This document shows, one piece after another, positions 34,593 through 43,139 of a DNA stretch of 64,000 bases (its first letter is position 1; every line of letters starts with the position of its first letter). Source of the DNA: Lentzea alba. GTDB taxonomy: Bacteria; Actinomycetota; Actinomycetes; Mycobacteriales; Pseudonocardiaceae. The DNA lies in assembly GCF_011067745.1 (NCBI RefSeq), contig NZ_JAAMPJ010000006.1:515676-579675 (forward strand), in the 5' to 3' direction. A model generated the notes under the pieces. It ran no database searches and was not told where the DNA came from. It was given only the letters and a program-made list of their open reading frames with translations. The translations under genes and the position numbers were made by a program.

Positions 34593-35716
34593 AGCAGCAA
34601 GCGGGCGGTCACGGCCGCCGCCGCTGCCAGCACCATTGCCGCAGGCCAGGCCACGTGCACCGCGACGAAGCTCGCGAGGAACGGGGTCGTCGCGGCGCTG
34701 AGGTAGTTCGCCGAGTTCTGCATCCCGATCGCGGTGGCGCTGCGACCGTCCGGCGCGAGCTCACCGGCCTCGGTGACCGCCAGCCCGTTCCAGCACAGGG
34801 CGAACATGCTGGTCGGTACCAGTGCGGCGATGAGCAGCGGCAACGGCGCCTGATCCAGCGCCGCGACCAGCACGAACCCAGCTGCTGTGATGATCGACAC
34901 GATCTTGAGTGGCCCGGTCCGGCTGCGCACCCGGTCCGACCACACGCCGACCGCCAGCCGCCCGGCCCCGCCGAGCACCTGGGCGATGGCGAAGACCGCC
35001 GCGGCCGCCGTGACGCTCATGCCGCGGTGCTCGTGCAGGAGGGGCACCAGCAGTGCGGTGGCGGTGAACTGGGGAACCACCAGCAGCCCGCTGGCGACCG
35101 ACAGCCGCAGCAGCTTGGGGTCCTTGAGCACCAGACCGTGCTCGGAACTCGCCCGGACCGCACCCGGTGGTTCGCGGACGAGCACCGCCACGGCGAGCGC
35201 CACGAACGCCGTGACGCCGGCCAGCACGACGAACGCGGTGGGGACGCCGGCCGTGATCGCGATGCCGGGCAGGAAGGCCGCGGTCAGGGCTGCTCCAAGT
35301 GGGGTCGCCGTCTGGCGGACGCCCATAGCGAGGCCGCGTGACCCCTTGCTGAACCAGGACATGACCGCGCGGCCGCTGGCCGCGTTGACGCTCGCTCCGA
35401 ACAACCCGGCGCCGAGCAGCGCGAGTCCGGCGATCCAGGCGTTGCCCAACGCGGCGGCGAGCAGGCAGACGGCGGCCCCGAGGCCACCGATGGTCATGAC
35501 GAGCCGTTCACCGCGTCGGTCCGCGACGACTCCCCACGGCACGAGGGCGATCATCGTGCCCAGGTTGACGGCACCGAGAAGCAACCCGACCTGGGGCAAC
35601 GTCAGCGAGAAGTGCTGTTGCAGCTGAGGGCTGATCGCGGGCAGACCGAGGAAGACGGCCGCGTTCGTGCCCTGCGCCAAGGCTCCGACGGACAGCACGA
35701 CCCAGCGATACCCCAT
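34535..35716 (-). CDS. MFS transporter
   Basis: A 393-residue polytopic protein with about 12 helices in two halves. The loop 2-3 MFS motif appears as GVVADRRGERLVM, and a helix-5 type motif as GVRQTATPLGAALTAAFLPG. The second half starts after the SSEHGLVLKDPKLLRL loop and has AVGVWSDRVRSRTG at the equivalent position. The substrate cannot be predicted. TAGCGT lies 6 bases before the ATG, suggesting a leaderless transcript. The C-terminal tail (RSRRASSPQNSRSVS) is encoded on DNA shared with the convergent gene. Confidence 0.85.
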   Translation of the reverse strand: MGYRWVVLSVGALAQGTNAAVFLGLPAISPQLQQHFSLTLPQVGLLLGAVNLGTMIALVPWGVVADRRGERLVMTIGGLGAAVCLLAAALGNAWIAGLALLGAGLFGASVNAASGRAVMSWFSKGSRGLAMGVRQTATPLGAALTAAFLPGIAITAGVPTAFVVLAGVTAFVALAVAVLVREPPGAVRASSEHGLVLKDPKLLRLSVASGLLVVPQFTATALLVPLLHEHRGMSVTAAAAVFAIAQVLGGAGRLAVGVWSDRVRSRTGPLKIVSIITAAGFVLVAALDQAPLPLLIAALVPTSMFALCWNGLAVTEAGELAPDGRSATAIGMQNSANYLSAATTPFLASFVAVHVAWPAAMVLAAAAAVTARLLLQPWRSRRASSPQNSRSVS

Positions 35717-35773
35717 GAGGGCACGCTAGGTCCGCTGCTCAGAAAGTGGAACGACCGTCCCAGAATGTGGGAG

Positions 35774-36343
35774 TCAGCTCTTCCTGCGGTGGTGTCCGCG
35801 CTCGGCCGCCAGCAGCTCGTCCACCGACGCGCTCCCGCGCTGGTAGCGCGAGGCGATCTCGGCGTTGAGCTTGTCCACGACCACCTGCACCTCACGGCGC
35901 CGCACCGACACCGAGGCCTCTTCCGAGATGAAGATCTCCAACGCCTCGCCGAGGCGATCGTCGGACAACTTGCTCACGTCGGAGAGGTCCACGTCGGAGA
36001 CGAGCGCCTCGACGTGCCGTTGGTGTGCATCAGCCCGTGACGGCTCATGGGTCTGGTACCGGCCCAGACCGGTCGCCGGCCCAACGGCGTTCGTGGACAG
36101 GATCGTGGCCAGTTGCTCGACCACCGCCGAACCGCCGGAACTGCGGCGCTCCTGTTCCGCCCGCACGATGTCGATCCGCGCGTGCAACAGCCGCCGCAGG
36201 TAAGACAGGTCGGTCTCTTCCTGCGCTGCCTCGTCGCGGAGTTCGCGCACCTCGACGAGCGGGCGCTGCTCGACGCCCTCCGTGTAGTCGGGGGCGAGCA
36301 CCCGGTCGATTCGGCGGCGCCCGCCAGGACGCACCTCGATCAC
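35774..36343 (-). CDS. rsiG: RsiG homologue, cyclic-di-GMP-responsive anti-sigma factor
   Basis: In Streptomyces, RsiG bound to c-di-GMP holds the sporulation sigma factor WhiG. This 189-residue protein is mostly helical and carries the RsiG signature E(X)3S(X)2R(X)3Q(X)3D twice: once perfectly in the C-terminal helix (EASVSVRRREVQVVVD), and once in the first helix as ETDLSYLRRLLHARID, where His replaces Gln. VRELRDEAAQEETDLSYLRR is the conserved family block. The GTG at 36343 follows AGGATGGACAC; a GTG at 36382 is an in-frame alternative. A GGDEF protein lies 24 kb away in the same window; whiG is not in view. Confidence 0.82.
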   Translation of the reverse strand: MIEVRPGGRRRIDRVLAPDYTEGVEQRPLVEVRELRDEAAQEETDLSYLRRLLHARIDIVRAEQERRSSGGSAVVEQLATILSTNAVGPATGLGRYQTHEPSRADAHQRHVEALVSDVDLSDVSKLSDDRLGEALEIFISEEASVSVRRREVQVVVDKLNAEIASRYQRGSASVDELLAAERGHHRRKS

Positions 36344-36403
36344 GTGTCCATCCTGCGGTAGATCCTCCTCACCCGCCAACACATCCCATGCACCAAACGT
36401 GTC

Positions 36404-37228
36404 TCAAATGTGCACGCCCAGGAGCTTCCGCGTCTCATCTGGCGACAAAGCAGGCCGTTGAGCGATCTTCGCCAGACCTGCCGCGCGCGCTACGAGCTGT
36501 GCGTTGTCCCGCACGGGCACACCACGTGAGTAACTGATCGTGTCTTCCATACCCACTCGGAGGTGGCCACCCGCACCCAGTGCGGTGAACATCACCGGCA
36601 AAGTGGTCCGGCCGATCCCGGTGGCGGAAAAGGTTGCCCCTTCTGGCAGAGCGTTCGCTGCTGCGACCAGAGTGGCGGCGTCGCCGGGCATGCCGCCGGG
36701 CACGCCCATCACGAAGTCGACGTGCACGTGCCCGCCCGCGGGCAGGCCGTGCTGGTCCAGCAGGCGCTTCAACGACGCCAGCTGACCGATGTCGAAGATC
36801 TCGTACTCCGGCACGATGCCGCGTTCCTGCATGCCCTTGTGCAGGGAGACGATGAACTCCCAGCGGTTCATGAACACGTCGTCACCGAAGTTGACGGTGC
36901 CCATCGTGCAGGACGCCGAGTCCGGCATCGCGTCGAGCACGCGCAGCCGGTTCTCCTCAGGGTCGTGCACCGACCCGCCGGTCGAGAGCTGCACGACGAG
37001 GTTGGTCTCGGAGCGCAGAGCCTCGACGGTGGCCTTCAGCCGACCGAGGTCCAGCGACGGCTTGGTGTCCTCGCCGCGGATGTGGACGTGGATCATCGCC
37101 GCGCCGACCTGCTCGCAGCTCTGCGCCGTCGAGACCAGCTCTTCCAGGGTCACTGGAAGCTGCGGGACGTCGGCTTTGGCGTGCTCCGCTCCGGTGGGAG
37201 CGACCGTGATGAGAGTGCCCAAGGACAT
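36404..37228 (-). CDS. Beta-keto acid cleavage enzyme (BKACE, DUF849)
   Basis: A 274-residue TIM-barrel enzyme of the family that condenses a beta-keto acid with acetyl-CoA to give acetoacetate and a new CoA ester. Visible: TVAPTGAEHAKADVPQLPVT at the N-terminus, the metal-binding HVHIRGEDTKPSLD, VVQLSTGGS, CTMGTVNFGDDVF, and HVDFVMGVPGG. The substrate is set by residues I cannot resolve here, so no specific pathway is named. TAGAGT lies 8 bases before the ATG. Unrelated to its neighbours RsiG and YgfZ. Confidence 0.85.
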   Translation of the reverse strand: MSLGTLITVAPTGAEHAKADVPQLPVTLEELVSTAQSCEQVGAAMIHVHIRGEDTKPSLDLGRLKATVEALRSETNLVVQLSTGGSVHDPEENRLRVLDAMPDSASCTMGTVNFGDDVFMNRWEFIVSLHKGMQERGIVPEYEIFDIGQLASLKRLLDQHGLPAGGHVHVDFVMGVPGGMPGDAATLVAAANALPEGATFSATGIGRTTLPVMFTALGAGGHLRVGMEDTISYSRGVPVRDNAQLVARAAGLAKIAQRPALSPDETRKLLGVHI

Positions 37229-37247
37229 AGCTCGGGACTCTAGGGGT

Positions 37248-38309
37248 TCATCCCCGCAGGTTGCGAACGGCTTCCCGGCCCAGACCGGGGGTGTCCGGCG
37301 GCACCGAGTCGGGGTCGATTCGTGCCTGAACTTCCCTTTCCGGGGCCCCGGCGACGAGGTCGGAATCCACCGGCACAGAGCGCTTGACCAGCGCCAACGC
37401 GATCGGGCCGAGCTCGTGGTGCAGCACCACGCTGCCCACCCGGCCGACCGCGCGCCCGTCCAGCGTGACCGGGTCACCGGTCTCCGGCTGGGCGTCCGCA
37501 GAACCATCCAGGTGGAGTAGGAGCATCCGGCGCGGCGGACGGCCCACGTTGTGGACCTTCGCGACCGTCTCCTGGCCCCGGTAGCAGCCCTTGCTCAGGT
37601 GCACGGCCGGGTCGATCAGGTTGACCTCGTGCGGGATCGTGCGCTCGTCGGTGTCGACGCCCTGGCGCGGCCGCAGTGCCTCGACCCGCAGCGCCTCGAA
37701 CGCGAAGCTGCCCGCCGGCCGCGCGCCCGCGTCGGTGATCCGCTGCCACCACTGCTCGCGTTCGGCACGCGGCACCAGCAGGTCGAACGAGCTCTGACCA
37801 GGCCACGACGTGCGGCGCACGAACCCGTCACCCAGCGGCTCGACGGCGGCGGGCACCGGGACGTCCAGCTTCTCCAGCAGCGCGACCGCGTCCGGTCCGA
37901 CGATCGACAACAGCGCGAACTCGGCCGTGGCGTCGCGCGGCTCGACCTTGGACCAGAAGACCATCTTCTTCAGGTACGCCAGCAGGTCGTCGACCTTCTC
38001 GACGTCCAGGAACACCGTGCCGCCGACGTTCGCGACGACCATGTGGTGTTCGAGCCGGCCCTGCGCGTCGAGGATCAGCGCCTCGGTGTGCGCGTTCTCG
38101 CCGAGCTGCTCGAAGTGCTGGCTGGTGAGCTGGTGCAGCCACGTGAGCCGGTCCTCGCCAGGGACCGCGATGACGCCGCGGTTCGAGCGGTCGACGACCA
38201 CCACCGAACGGGCGGCCGAACGCTGTTCGGCGAACGGGTCTCCGTAGTGCCAGGCGACGCCGGCATCGGTGGAATCGTCTGGCGGCGGGACGGCTCCTGG
38301 GAGGGTCAC
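37248..38309 (-). CDS. ygfZ: Folate-binding YgfZ-family protein
   Basis: A 353-residue GcvT-like protein that helps repair or assemble iron-sulfur enzymes in a folate-dependent way. The diagnostic motif KGCYRGQETVAK is present in the second half, with the essential Cys. N-terminal residues RSVVVVDRSNRGVIAVPGEDRLTWLH match the family. The GTG start overlaps the stop of the Fur-family regulator (GTGA), so both come from the same transcript. This arrangement next to pabC agrees with the mycobacterial Rv0811c-Rv0812 pair. Confidence 0.88.
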   Translation of the reverse strand: MTLPGAVPPPDDSTDAGVAWHYGDPFAEQRSAARSVVVVDRSNRGVIAVPGEDRLTWLHQLTSQHFEQLGENAHTEALILDAQGRLEHHMVVANVGGTVFLDVEKVDDLLAYLKKMVFWSKVEPRDATAEFALLSIVGPDAVALLEKLDVPVPAAVEPLGDGFVRRTSWPGQSSFDLLVPRAEREQWWQRITDAGARPAGSFAFEALRVEALRPRQGVDTDERTIPHEVNLIDPAVHLSKGCYRGQETVAKVHNVGRPPRRMLLLHLDGSADAQPETGDPVTLDGRAVGRVGSVVLHHELGPIALALVKRSVPVDSDLVAGAPEREVQARIDPDSVPPDTPGLGREAVRNLRG

Positions 38310-38740
38310 TCGGTCTCCTGCTCCTGCTTCAAACAGTCGCGGCACGTGCCGGACAGCGCGAGATGGCTTGCATCCAGTTCGAACCCGTCACGCGCCCGCA
38401 ATGTTCCGACCAACGGGTCGAGAAGCTCACACGGGATCTCGTCGATCCGACCGCACACGTGGCACACGAGGTGCACGTGCTGGTGGTCGTCGACCGAGTA
38501 GCTCGGCGCGCCGTGGCCCAGGTGCGTGTGCCGCACCAGCCCGAGCCGGTCCAGCAGGTCGAGCGTGCGGTAGATCGTCGTGATGTTGACCGTCGGCGCG
38601 GTCTCCTGGACGCGCTGGCAGATCTGCTCGGGCGTCGAATGCTCCAGCGACCTGACCGCGTCCAGCACGAGCTGGCGCTGCGGCGTCATCCGCATGCCGC
38701 GGTCGTGCAGCGTTTTGCGCAGGCCTCTTGCGGTCTCCAC
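38306..38740 (-). CDS. Fur-family metalloregulator
   Basis: A 144-residue regulator with winged-helix DNA-binding domain (MRMTPQRQLVLDAV, TTIYRTLDLLDRLGLV) and a metal-sensing domain: HQHVHLVCHVCGRIDEI, and a second CxxC in SGTCRDCLKQ, which together form the structural zinc site. It could be a zinc (Zur/FurB) or iron regulator; the sequence alone does not decide. The GTG at 38740 is preferred because TAACAT lies 7 bases upstream. Coupled to ygfZ by a four-base overlap, suggesting metal-dependent control of the Fe-S repair protein. Confidence 0.85.
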   Translation of the reverse strand: METARGLRKTLHDRGMRMTPQRQLVLDAVRSLEHSTPEQICQRVQETAPTVNITTIYRTLDLLDRLGLVRHTHLGHGAPSYSVDDHQHVHLVCHVCGRIDEIPCELLDPLVGTLRARDGFELDASHLALSGTCRDCLKQEQETE

Positions 38741-38747
38741 ATCACCG

Positions 38748-38760
38748 ATGTTAGTAGGCT
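38748..38760. promoter_or_regulatory. Back-to-back -10 elements of two leaderless genes
   Basis: TAACAT on the minus strand (38753-38748) is 7 bases from the Fur-family GTG. TAGGCT on the plus strand (38755-38760) is 6 bases from the pabC ATG. The 26 bases between the two starts must hold both promoter cores, so the -35 region of each overlaps the coding start of the other. Confidence 0.5.
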
Positions 38761-38766
38761 CGTCGC

Positions 38767-39609
38767 ATGCGCGTGCTGGCACTGCTCGACGGAACCCTCG
38801 CTGACCCCGACTCGCCGCTGATCCGCGTCGACGACCTCGGGCTCATGCGCGGTGACGGCGTGTTCGAAACGATCCTCGTGGTCGACGGGAAGCCCCGCGA
38901 ACTCACACCGCACCTGGACCGGCTCGACCGGTCCGCGGCCATGCTCGACATGCCCGCACCGCCGCGCGCGGAGTTCGAGCGCGCGGTCGAGCTCGTCATC
39001 GGCAACTGGGCCGGCGGCCGGGAGTTCGCCCTCAAGCTCGTCTACACCCGCGGCATCGAGGGCGGCGACGGCACCGGCACCGGGTTCGCGCTCGGCATGG
39101 AGATCGGCGCGAAGGTGCTCAAGCAGCGCGCTGAGGGCCTGTCCGCGGTGACTCTGGACCGCGGCATCGAGCCGGACCTCGCCGACCGGGCGCCGTGGCT
39201 GCTGCTGGGCGCCAAGTCGTTGTCGTACGCGATCAACATGGCCGCGATTCGCGAGGCCGAGCGCCGCGGCGCCGTCGAGGTCATCTTCACGACCTCCAGC
39301 GGGTCGGTGCTCGAGGGCCCGACCTCGACCGTGGTTCTGGTCCGCGGCAAGACGCTGGTGACGCCGCCGTCGAAGCTCGGCATCCTGCCCGGCACCACCC
39401 AGTACGCGTTGTTCCGCGCCGCCGAGCGCGCCGGCTGGACCGTGCTCGTGGAGCCGATTCAGACCAGCGAGCTCTACGACGCCGAGGGCGTGTTCCTCGC
39501 GTCCAGCGTCCGCAAGATCACGCGGGTGCACACGCTGGACGGCAAGCAACTCCCGGACTCCTCCACCCTGCTCACCGAACTCCAGGGCCTCTACGAGTCC
39601 GAGTACTGA
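38767..39609 (+). CDS. pabC: Class IV aminotransferase/aminodeoxychorismate lyase
   Basis: A 280-residue PLP enzyme of the branched-chain aminotransferase/ADC lyase fold. Signatures: IRVDDLGLMRGDGVFETILV, RLDRSAAMLDMP, KSLSYAINMAAIREAERRGA with the PLP lysine nearby, FTTSSGSVLEGPTSTVVLV, and VFLASSVRKITRVHTLDGK. ADC lyase (p-aminobenzoate and folate synthesis) is the usual annotation of the orthologue; the adjacent folate-binding YgfZ gene fits. A D-amino-acid or branched-chain aminotransferase is the alternative. Confidence 0.8.
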   Translation: MRVLALLDGTLADPDSPLIRVDDLGLMRGDGVFETILVVDGKPRELTPHLDRLDRSAAMLDMPAPPRAEFERAVELVIGNWAGGREFALKLVYTRGIEGGDGTGTGFALGMEIGAKVLKQRAEGLSAVTLDRGIEPDLADRAPWLLLGAKSLSYAINMAAIREAERRGAVEVIFTTSSGSVLEGPTSTVVLVRGKTLVTPPSKLGILPGTTQYALFRAAERAGWTVLVEPIQTSELYDAEGVFLASSVRKITRVHTLDGKQLPDSSTLLTELQGLYESEY

Positions 39610-39611
39610 GT

Positions 39612-39670
39612 CCATGGGGGGCACATTCATGGACCTCAGGTCCATGAATGTGCCCCCCATGGCAGTTTTT
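39612..39670 (+). terminator. 25-bp perfect palindromic terminator
   Basis: Arms 39612-39636 and 39638-39662 are exact reverse complements around a single base (39637), followed by a TTTTT run at 39666-39670. It begins 2 bases after the pabC stop, and the T run touches the stop of the convergent chitinase gene, so it can end transcripts from both sides. The outer arm begins CCATGGGGGGCACATT. Confidence 0.9.
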
Positions 39671-42203
39671 AGCGGAGTCCGGCGTCTACCGCGGCCATAA
39701 GAGGGCCGCGGTCACCCGACATCTCCCAGAACATCGCGCCCAGCAGGTTCTTCGACTTCAGCCACGCGGTCTTGCGCTGGATCGACCACGCGTCGTCGAA
39801 GGTCCACCACTGGTTGCCGGTGTAGCAGGACGTCGCCACGGCCACCTCGTCGTGGAAGACGGTGCAGTTCGGCACGGACGCGACGAGGTTGGCGTACCCG
39901 CGCGTGCCCGCCTCCTCCGGGAACTGGCCCGGCGCCGCACCACCCGCGGCCTGCCACTCACCGTTCTTGCCGCCGTTGGTCACGTTCTGCCAGCCGCGGC
40001 CGTAGAACGCGAGCCCGAGCGTGATCTTGCGCGACGGCACCCCGGCGTCGAGGTACTCGTTCACCGTGTTCTCCACGCTGAAGTGGAACGGGTACGGGTC
40101 GTCCGGGTCCGGGTACAGGTTGCCCTGGTGGCCGGTGCGGTTCGGCTCCCACGAGTTGTCGCTGCCGGAGCCGTGGAAGTCGTAGCCCTGCACGTTGAAG
40201 ATGTCCATCGACTGCGCGACCCGCGCGAGCTCCCAGCCCGCCGCGATCTTGGCCGGGTCGGCCGGGGTGAACGCGGTGAGCTGGTAGCGCTTGCCGGTCG
40301 TGGCGCCGTACGCGTCGATCTGCCGGCGGAACTCCTCGATCAACAGGGAGTTGTTGACCTTGTCCTGGGGGCCGAAGTGGTTGCCCGCGTGGCCTTCCGC
40401 TCCCGGCCATTCCCAGTCGAGGTCGAAGCCGTCGAAGATGCCCGCCGCCGTGCCGGGGCCGCCCGCGCCGTTGTAGACGGGCAGGTTGCCCTTGAGGTAG
40501 ATGTCGATGCACGACGACACGAACTTCTTGCGGGACGCGTCGGTCGCCGCGACGTCGGAGAAGTACTTCGAGTACGTCCAGCCGCCGAGCGAGATCAGCA
40601 CCTTGAGGGCCGGGAACTTCGCCTTGAGCTTGCGGAGCTGGTTGTAGTTGCCGCGCAACGGTTCCCAGCCGCTGTCGGCGACCCCGTCGACGGACTGCGC
40701 CGCGCTCATCGGCCTGCTGTAGTCGGCTTCGGCGTCGCCCGCGCCGTCACCCTGGTTCGGGTCCTGCGGGTTCGGGCTCGTGCCCTTCGTGACGCCGTGC
40801 AGACACGTCAGGTTGACGGGATCGATGTTGCCGAACGCGTAGTTGACGTGGGTCAGCTTCGCGGCGTCCATGTCCTTCACGAAGTACTGGCGTCCGTAGA
40901 TGCCCCACTGCACGAAGTACCCGACACGGGCGTAGCCGCCGACGATGTCACTGGTGCGTTCGGTCAACGCGTTGCTCGCTGCGGACACGTTGTCGTAGAT
41001 GTCGCGCGCCCTGACGGTGAAGGTGTAGCTCGTGGACGGCGCGAGGCCGCTCACTGTTGTCGACGTGCCGGAGACCGTCGTCTTCACGGTCGAGCCGACG
41101 TAGACGTCGTAGTTCGCGACGCCCCGGTTGTCGGTGGAAGCGTTCCAGGCCAACGTGATGCTGCCCGCGTCCTTCGCTGTGGCGCGCAGGTTGCCCGGTG
41201 CGGTGGGTGGCGTGGTGTCGTCGGCGGGGTTGTTGGTCGTGACGCTCAGTGCCGCGCTGGCCGCGGACAGGGTTCCCTTGGTGTCCTTGGCTTTCACGGT
41301 GAACGAGTAGGAGGTGTTCGGGTTCAGGCCGGCGACGATCGCGGACGTGGTCGTGCTGCTCGTCGCGAGCGTGGAGCCGTGGTAGACCTCGTAATCCGCG
41401 ATCGGCAGCGAGCCTGCCGTGGAGGCGTTCCACTGCAACGACACCGTGCGCGTGGTCTTGGTCGGTGAGGCCAGACCCGTTGGGGCGCTGGGCGGAGTGT
41501 CCGCGCTGCCGTCGCAGTTCGCGTTGTTGATGCGGCAGGTCACCGGGTCGACGTTCTGACTGATCGAGAACGTCGGGCTGTAGGGCTCCGTGCTGCCACC
41601 CGCGGCCACGGTCTTGTTGTAGTGGACAGGGGTGACCGTGACCTGGTTGCCGCTCTGGCTGACCGTGCCGTTCTGGCCGTTGCCGACCGTCACGCTGTTG
41701 GGCAGCGTGACGGTGATCGACCAGTCAGTGATGGCGGCGGTGGTGTGGTTGCGCACGATGAACTTCGCCGTGCCGCCGGTGACCGAGTAGTCAGCGGTGA
41801 GACCGGTCGGCGCGGGCGGTGGATCGCCGCTGCCGTCGCAGGCCATGTTGTTGATCGTGCAGGTGGTCGGGTCGGCCGCGGTGCTCAACGTGAACGTCGG
41901 GCTGTACGGCTCGGTGTTGCGTCCCGGCGGAAGGTTGTTGATGTAGAAGGCCGGAGTGAGCGTCACTCGCGTGCCGTTCTGGGTGGTCGTCGCGTTCTGG
42001 ACGTTGCCGACCGTGACACCGGCCGGCAGGTCGAACTTGATCGACCACCCGTTGAGCGCGGTCGTGGACGCGTTGGCGACCACGAACTTGCCACTCGTGC
42101 CGGTGCGGGAGAAGGTCGCGGTGATGCCCGTGGCAGCCCGTGCGGGGACCGCCAGGGCGAGCACAGCGACCAAAACCGCCAGCAGGGCAGGGATTCGGCG
42201 CAT
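39669..42203 (-). CDS. Secreted multidomain GH18 chitinase
   Basis: An 844-residue exported chitinase. A Sec signal peptide of about 23 residues ends at PARA-ATG. Two related carbohydrate-binding modules follow (about 24-130 and 135-235), each ending in a PTTC/VTC-x-INN-x-CDGS motif. Two fibronectin type III domains (about 240-325 and 330-415) lead to the GH18 catalytic barrel (about 420-844), with the active site DGFDLDWEWP near residue 589, SLGGW, and WEMSGDRG. The acid/base is the Glu of that motif. GGAG lies 7 bases before the ATG, and a DasR-type operator is located upstream, indicating control by N-acetylglucosamine signals. Confidence 0.93.
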   Translation of the reverse strand: MRRIPALLAVLVAVLALAVPARAATGITATFSRTGTSGKFVVANASTTALNGWSIKFDLPAGVTVGNVQNATTTQNGTRVTLTPAFYINNLPPGRNTEPYSPTFTLSTAADPTTCTINNMACDGSGDPPPAPTGLTADYSVTGGTAKFIVRNHTTAAITDWSITVTLPNSVTVGNGQNGTVSQSGNQVTVTPVHYNKTVAAGGSTEPYSPTFSISQNVDPVTCRINNANCDGSADTPPSAPTGLASPTKTTRTVSLQWNASTAGSLPIADYEVYHGSTLATSSTTTSAIVAGLNPNTSYSFTVKAKDTKGTLSAASAALSVTTNNPADDTTPPTAPGNLRATAKDAGSITLAWNASTDNRGVANYDVYVGSTVKTTVSGTSTTVSGLAPSTSYTFTVRARDIYDNVSAASNALTERTSDIVGGYARVGYFVQWGIYGRQYFVKDMDAAKLTHVNYAFGNIDPVNLTCLHGVTKGTSPNPQDPNQGDGAGDAEADYSRPMSAAQSVDGVADSGWEPLRGNYNQLRKLKAKFPALKVLISLGGWTYSKYFSDVAATDASRKKFVSSCIDIYLKGNLPVYNGAGGPGTAAGIFDGFDLDWEWPGAEGHAGNHFGPQDKVNNSLLIEEFRRQIDAYGATTGKRYQLTAFTPADPAKIAAGWELARVAQSMDIFNVQGYDFHGSGSDNSWEPNRTGHQGNLYPDPDDPYPFHFSVENTVNEYLDAGVPSRKITLGLAFYGRGWQNVTNGGKNGEWQAAGGAAPGQFPEEAGTRGYANLVASVPNCTVFHDEVAVATSCYTGNQWWTFDDAWSIQRKTAWLKSKNLLGAMFWEMSGDRGPLMAAVDAGLR

Positions 42204-42252
42204 GCGGAACTCCAGATTGGTAGAGGTCCGCGGCGGCCTGCCGGTTACGTTA

Positions 42253-42268
42253 TTTGGTCTGGACCACT
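42253..42268. promoter_or_regulatory. DasR-type (dre) operator upstream of the chitinase
   Basis: TTTGGTCTGGACCACT differs at three positions from the Streptomyces dre consensus ACTGGTCTAGACCACT and keeps the full TGGTCT-GACCA core apart from one central base. It lies 50-65 bases upstream of the chitinase ATG. DasR is the GntR regulator of chitin and N-acetylglucosamine use. Confidence 0.7.
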
Positions 42269-42287
42269 TCCGTCAACGCTCTGGCCC

Positions 42288-43139
42288 TCAGTCGATCGGG
42301 CGGAACCGGATGCGCGTGCCAGGCCGGGCCTGGCCGAGAAACCGCAGGTGATCGCAGTCGACGACCCCGATGACGGGGTAGCCGCCGGTCGTCGGGTGAT
42401 CGTTCAGGAAGACCACGGGCTGCCCGTCCGGCGGCACCTGAACCGCGCCGGTGATCATCCCCTCGCTGGGAATCTCCCCGTCGCGACGATTCAGCTTCGT
42501 GCCCTGCAGTCGTGCGCCGACTCGGTTGCTGCGGTCGGACACGGTCCAACTTCCTTGCCGCAGCTGGGTTTCCGCGTCGTCGAACCAGTCGTCGCGTGGG
42601 CCGAGCCTGATCGGGATGACCAACGTTTGCAGGATCCGGATCGGTGGCACCACGTCCGCGCCGTTCGCCGGCTTCGGTGGGCCGAGCGTGAGAACGTCGT
42701 TGTCCCGCAACGGGTCTGGACCGATTCCGGAGAGCAGGTCGGTGGAGCGGCTGCCGAGTTCTTCCGGGGTCTGGATGCCGCCGGAGATCGCCACGTACGT
42801 CCGCAGTCCGGTGTCGGGAGTGCCGATCTCCAGGGTGGCGTTCTGCTTCAGGTGCAACGGTTGGTGTGAATCGGCGAGCCTGCCGTCGATGCGGACCTCG
42901 ACACCCGGTCCGGTGACGGCGATCGTGCAGGACACCTCGGCGCGGATGTGGGCGCCGCCCAGCAGGAGCTCGAGCCCGGCCGCGGTTTCGTCGTTGCCGA
43001 CGAGCCGGTTGGCCAGGGTCAGTGAGTGCGGATCCACCGCGCCGGAGGGCGGGACGCCGAGGTGCGCGTTGCCCGGCCGGCCGAGGTCCTGGATCAGGGC
43101 CTGCGGACCGGTGCGGAGGATCGTGACGGTTCTGGTCAT
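42288..43139 (-). CDS. pxpC: 5-oxoprolinase subunit C (biotin-dependent carboxyltransferase-like)
   Basis: A 283-residue subunit of the PxpABC 5-oxoprolinase that converts 5-oxoproline (pyroglutamate) to glutamate with ATP. Signatures include QDLGRPGNAHLGVPPSGAVD, NRLVGNDETAAGLELLLGG, YVAISGGIQTPEELGSRSTD, and VQVPPDGQPVVFLNDHPTTGGYPVIG. The ATG overlaps the pxpB stop (ATGA). No pxpA (LamB/YcsF family) is in the window. Confidence 0.9.
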   Translation of the reverse strand: MTRTVTILRTGPQALIQDLGRPGNAHLGVPPSGAVDPHSLTLANRLVGNDETAAGLELLLGGAHIRAEVSCTIAVTGPGVEVRIDGRLADSHQPLHLKQNATLEIGTPDTGLRTYVAISGGIQTPEELGSRSTDLLSGIGPDPLRDNDVLTLGPPKPANGADVVPPIRILQTLVIPIRLGPRDDWFDDAETQLRQGSWTVSDRSNRVGARLQGTKLNRRDGEIPSEGMITGAVQVPPDGQPVVFLNDHPTTGGYPVIGVVDCDHLRFLGQARPGTRIRFRPID

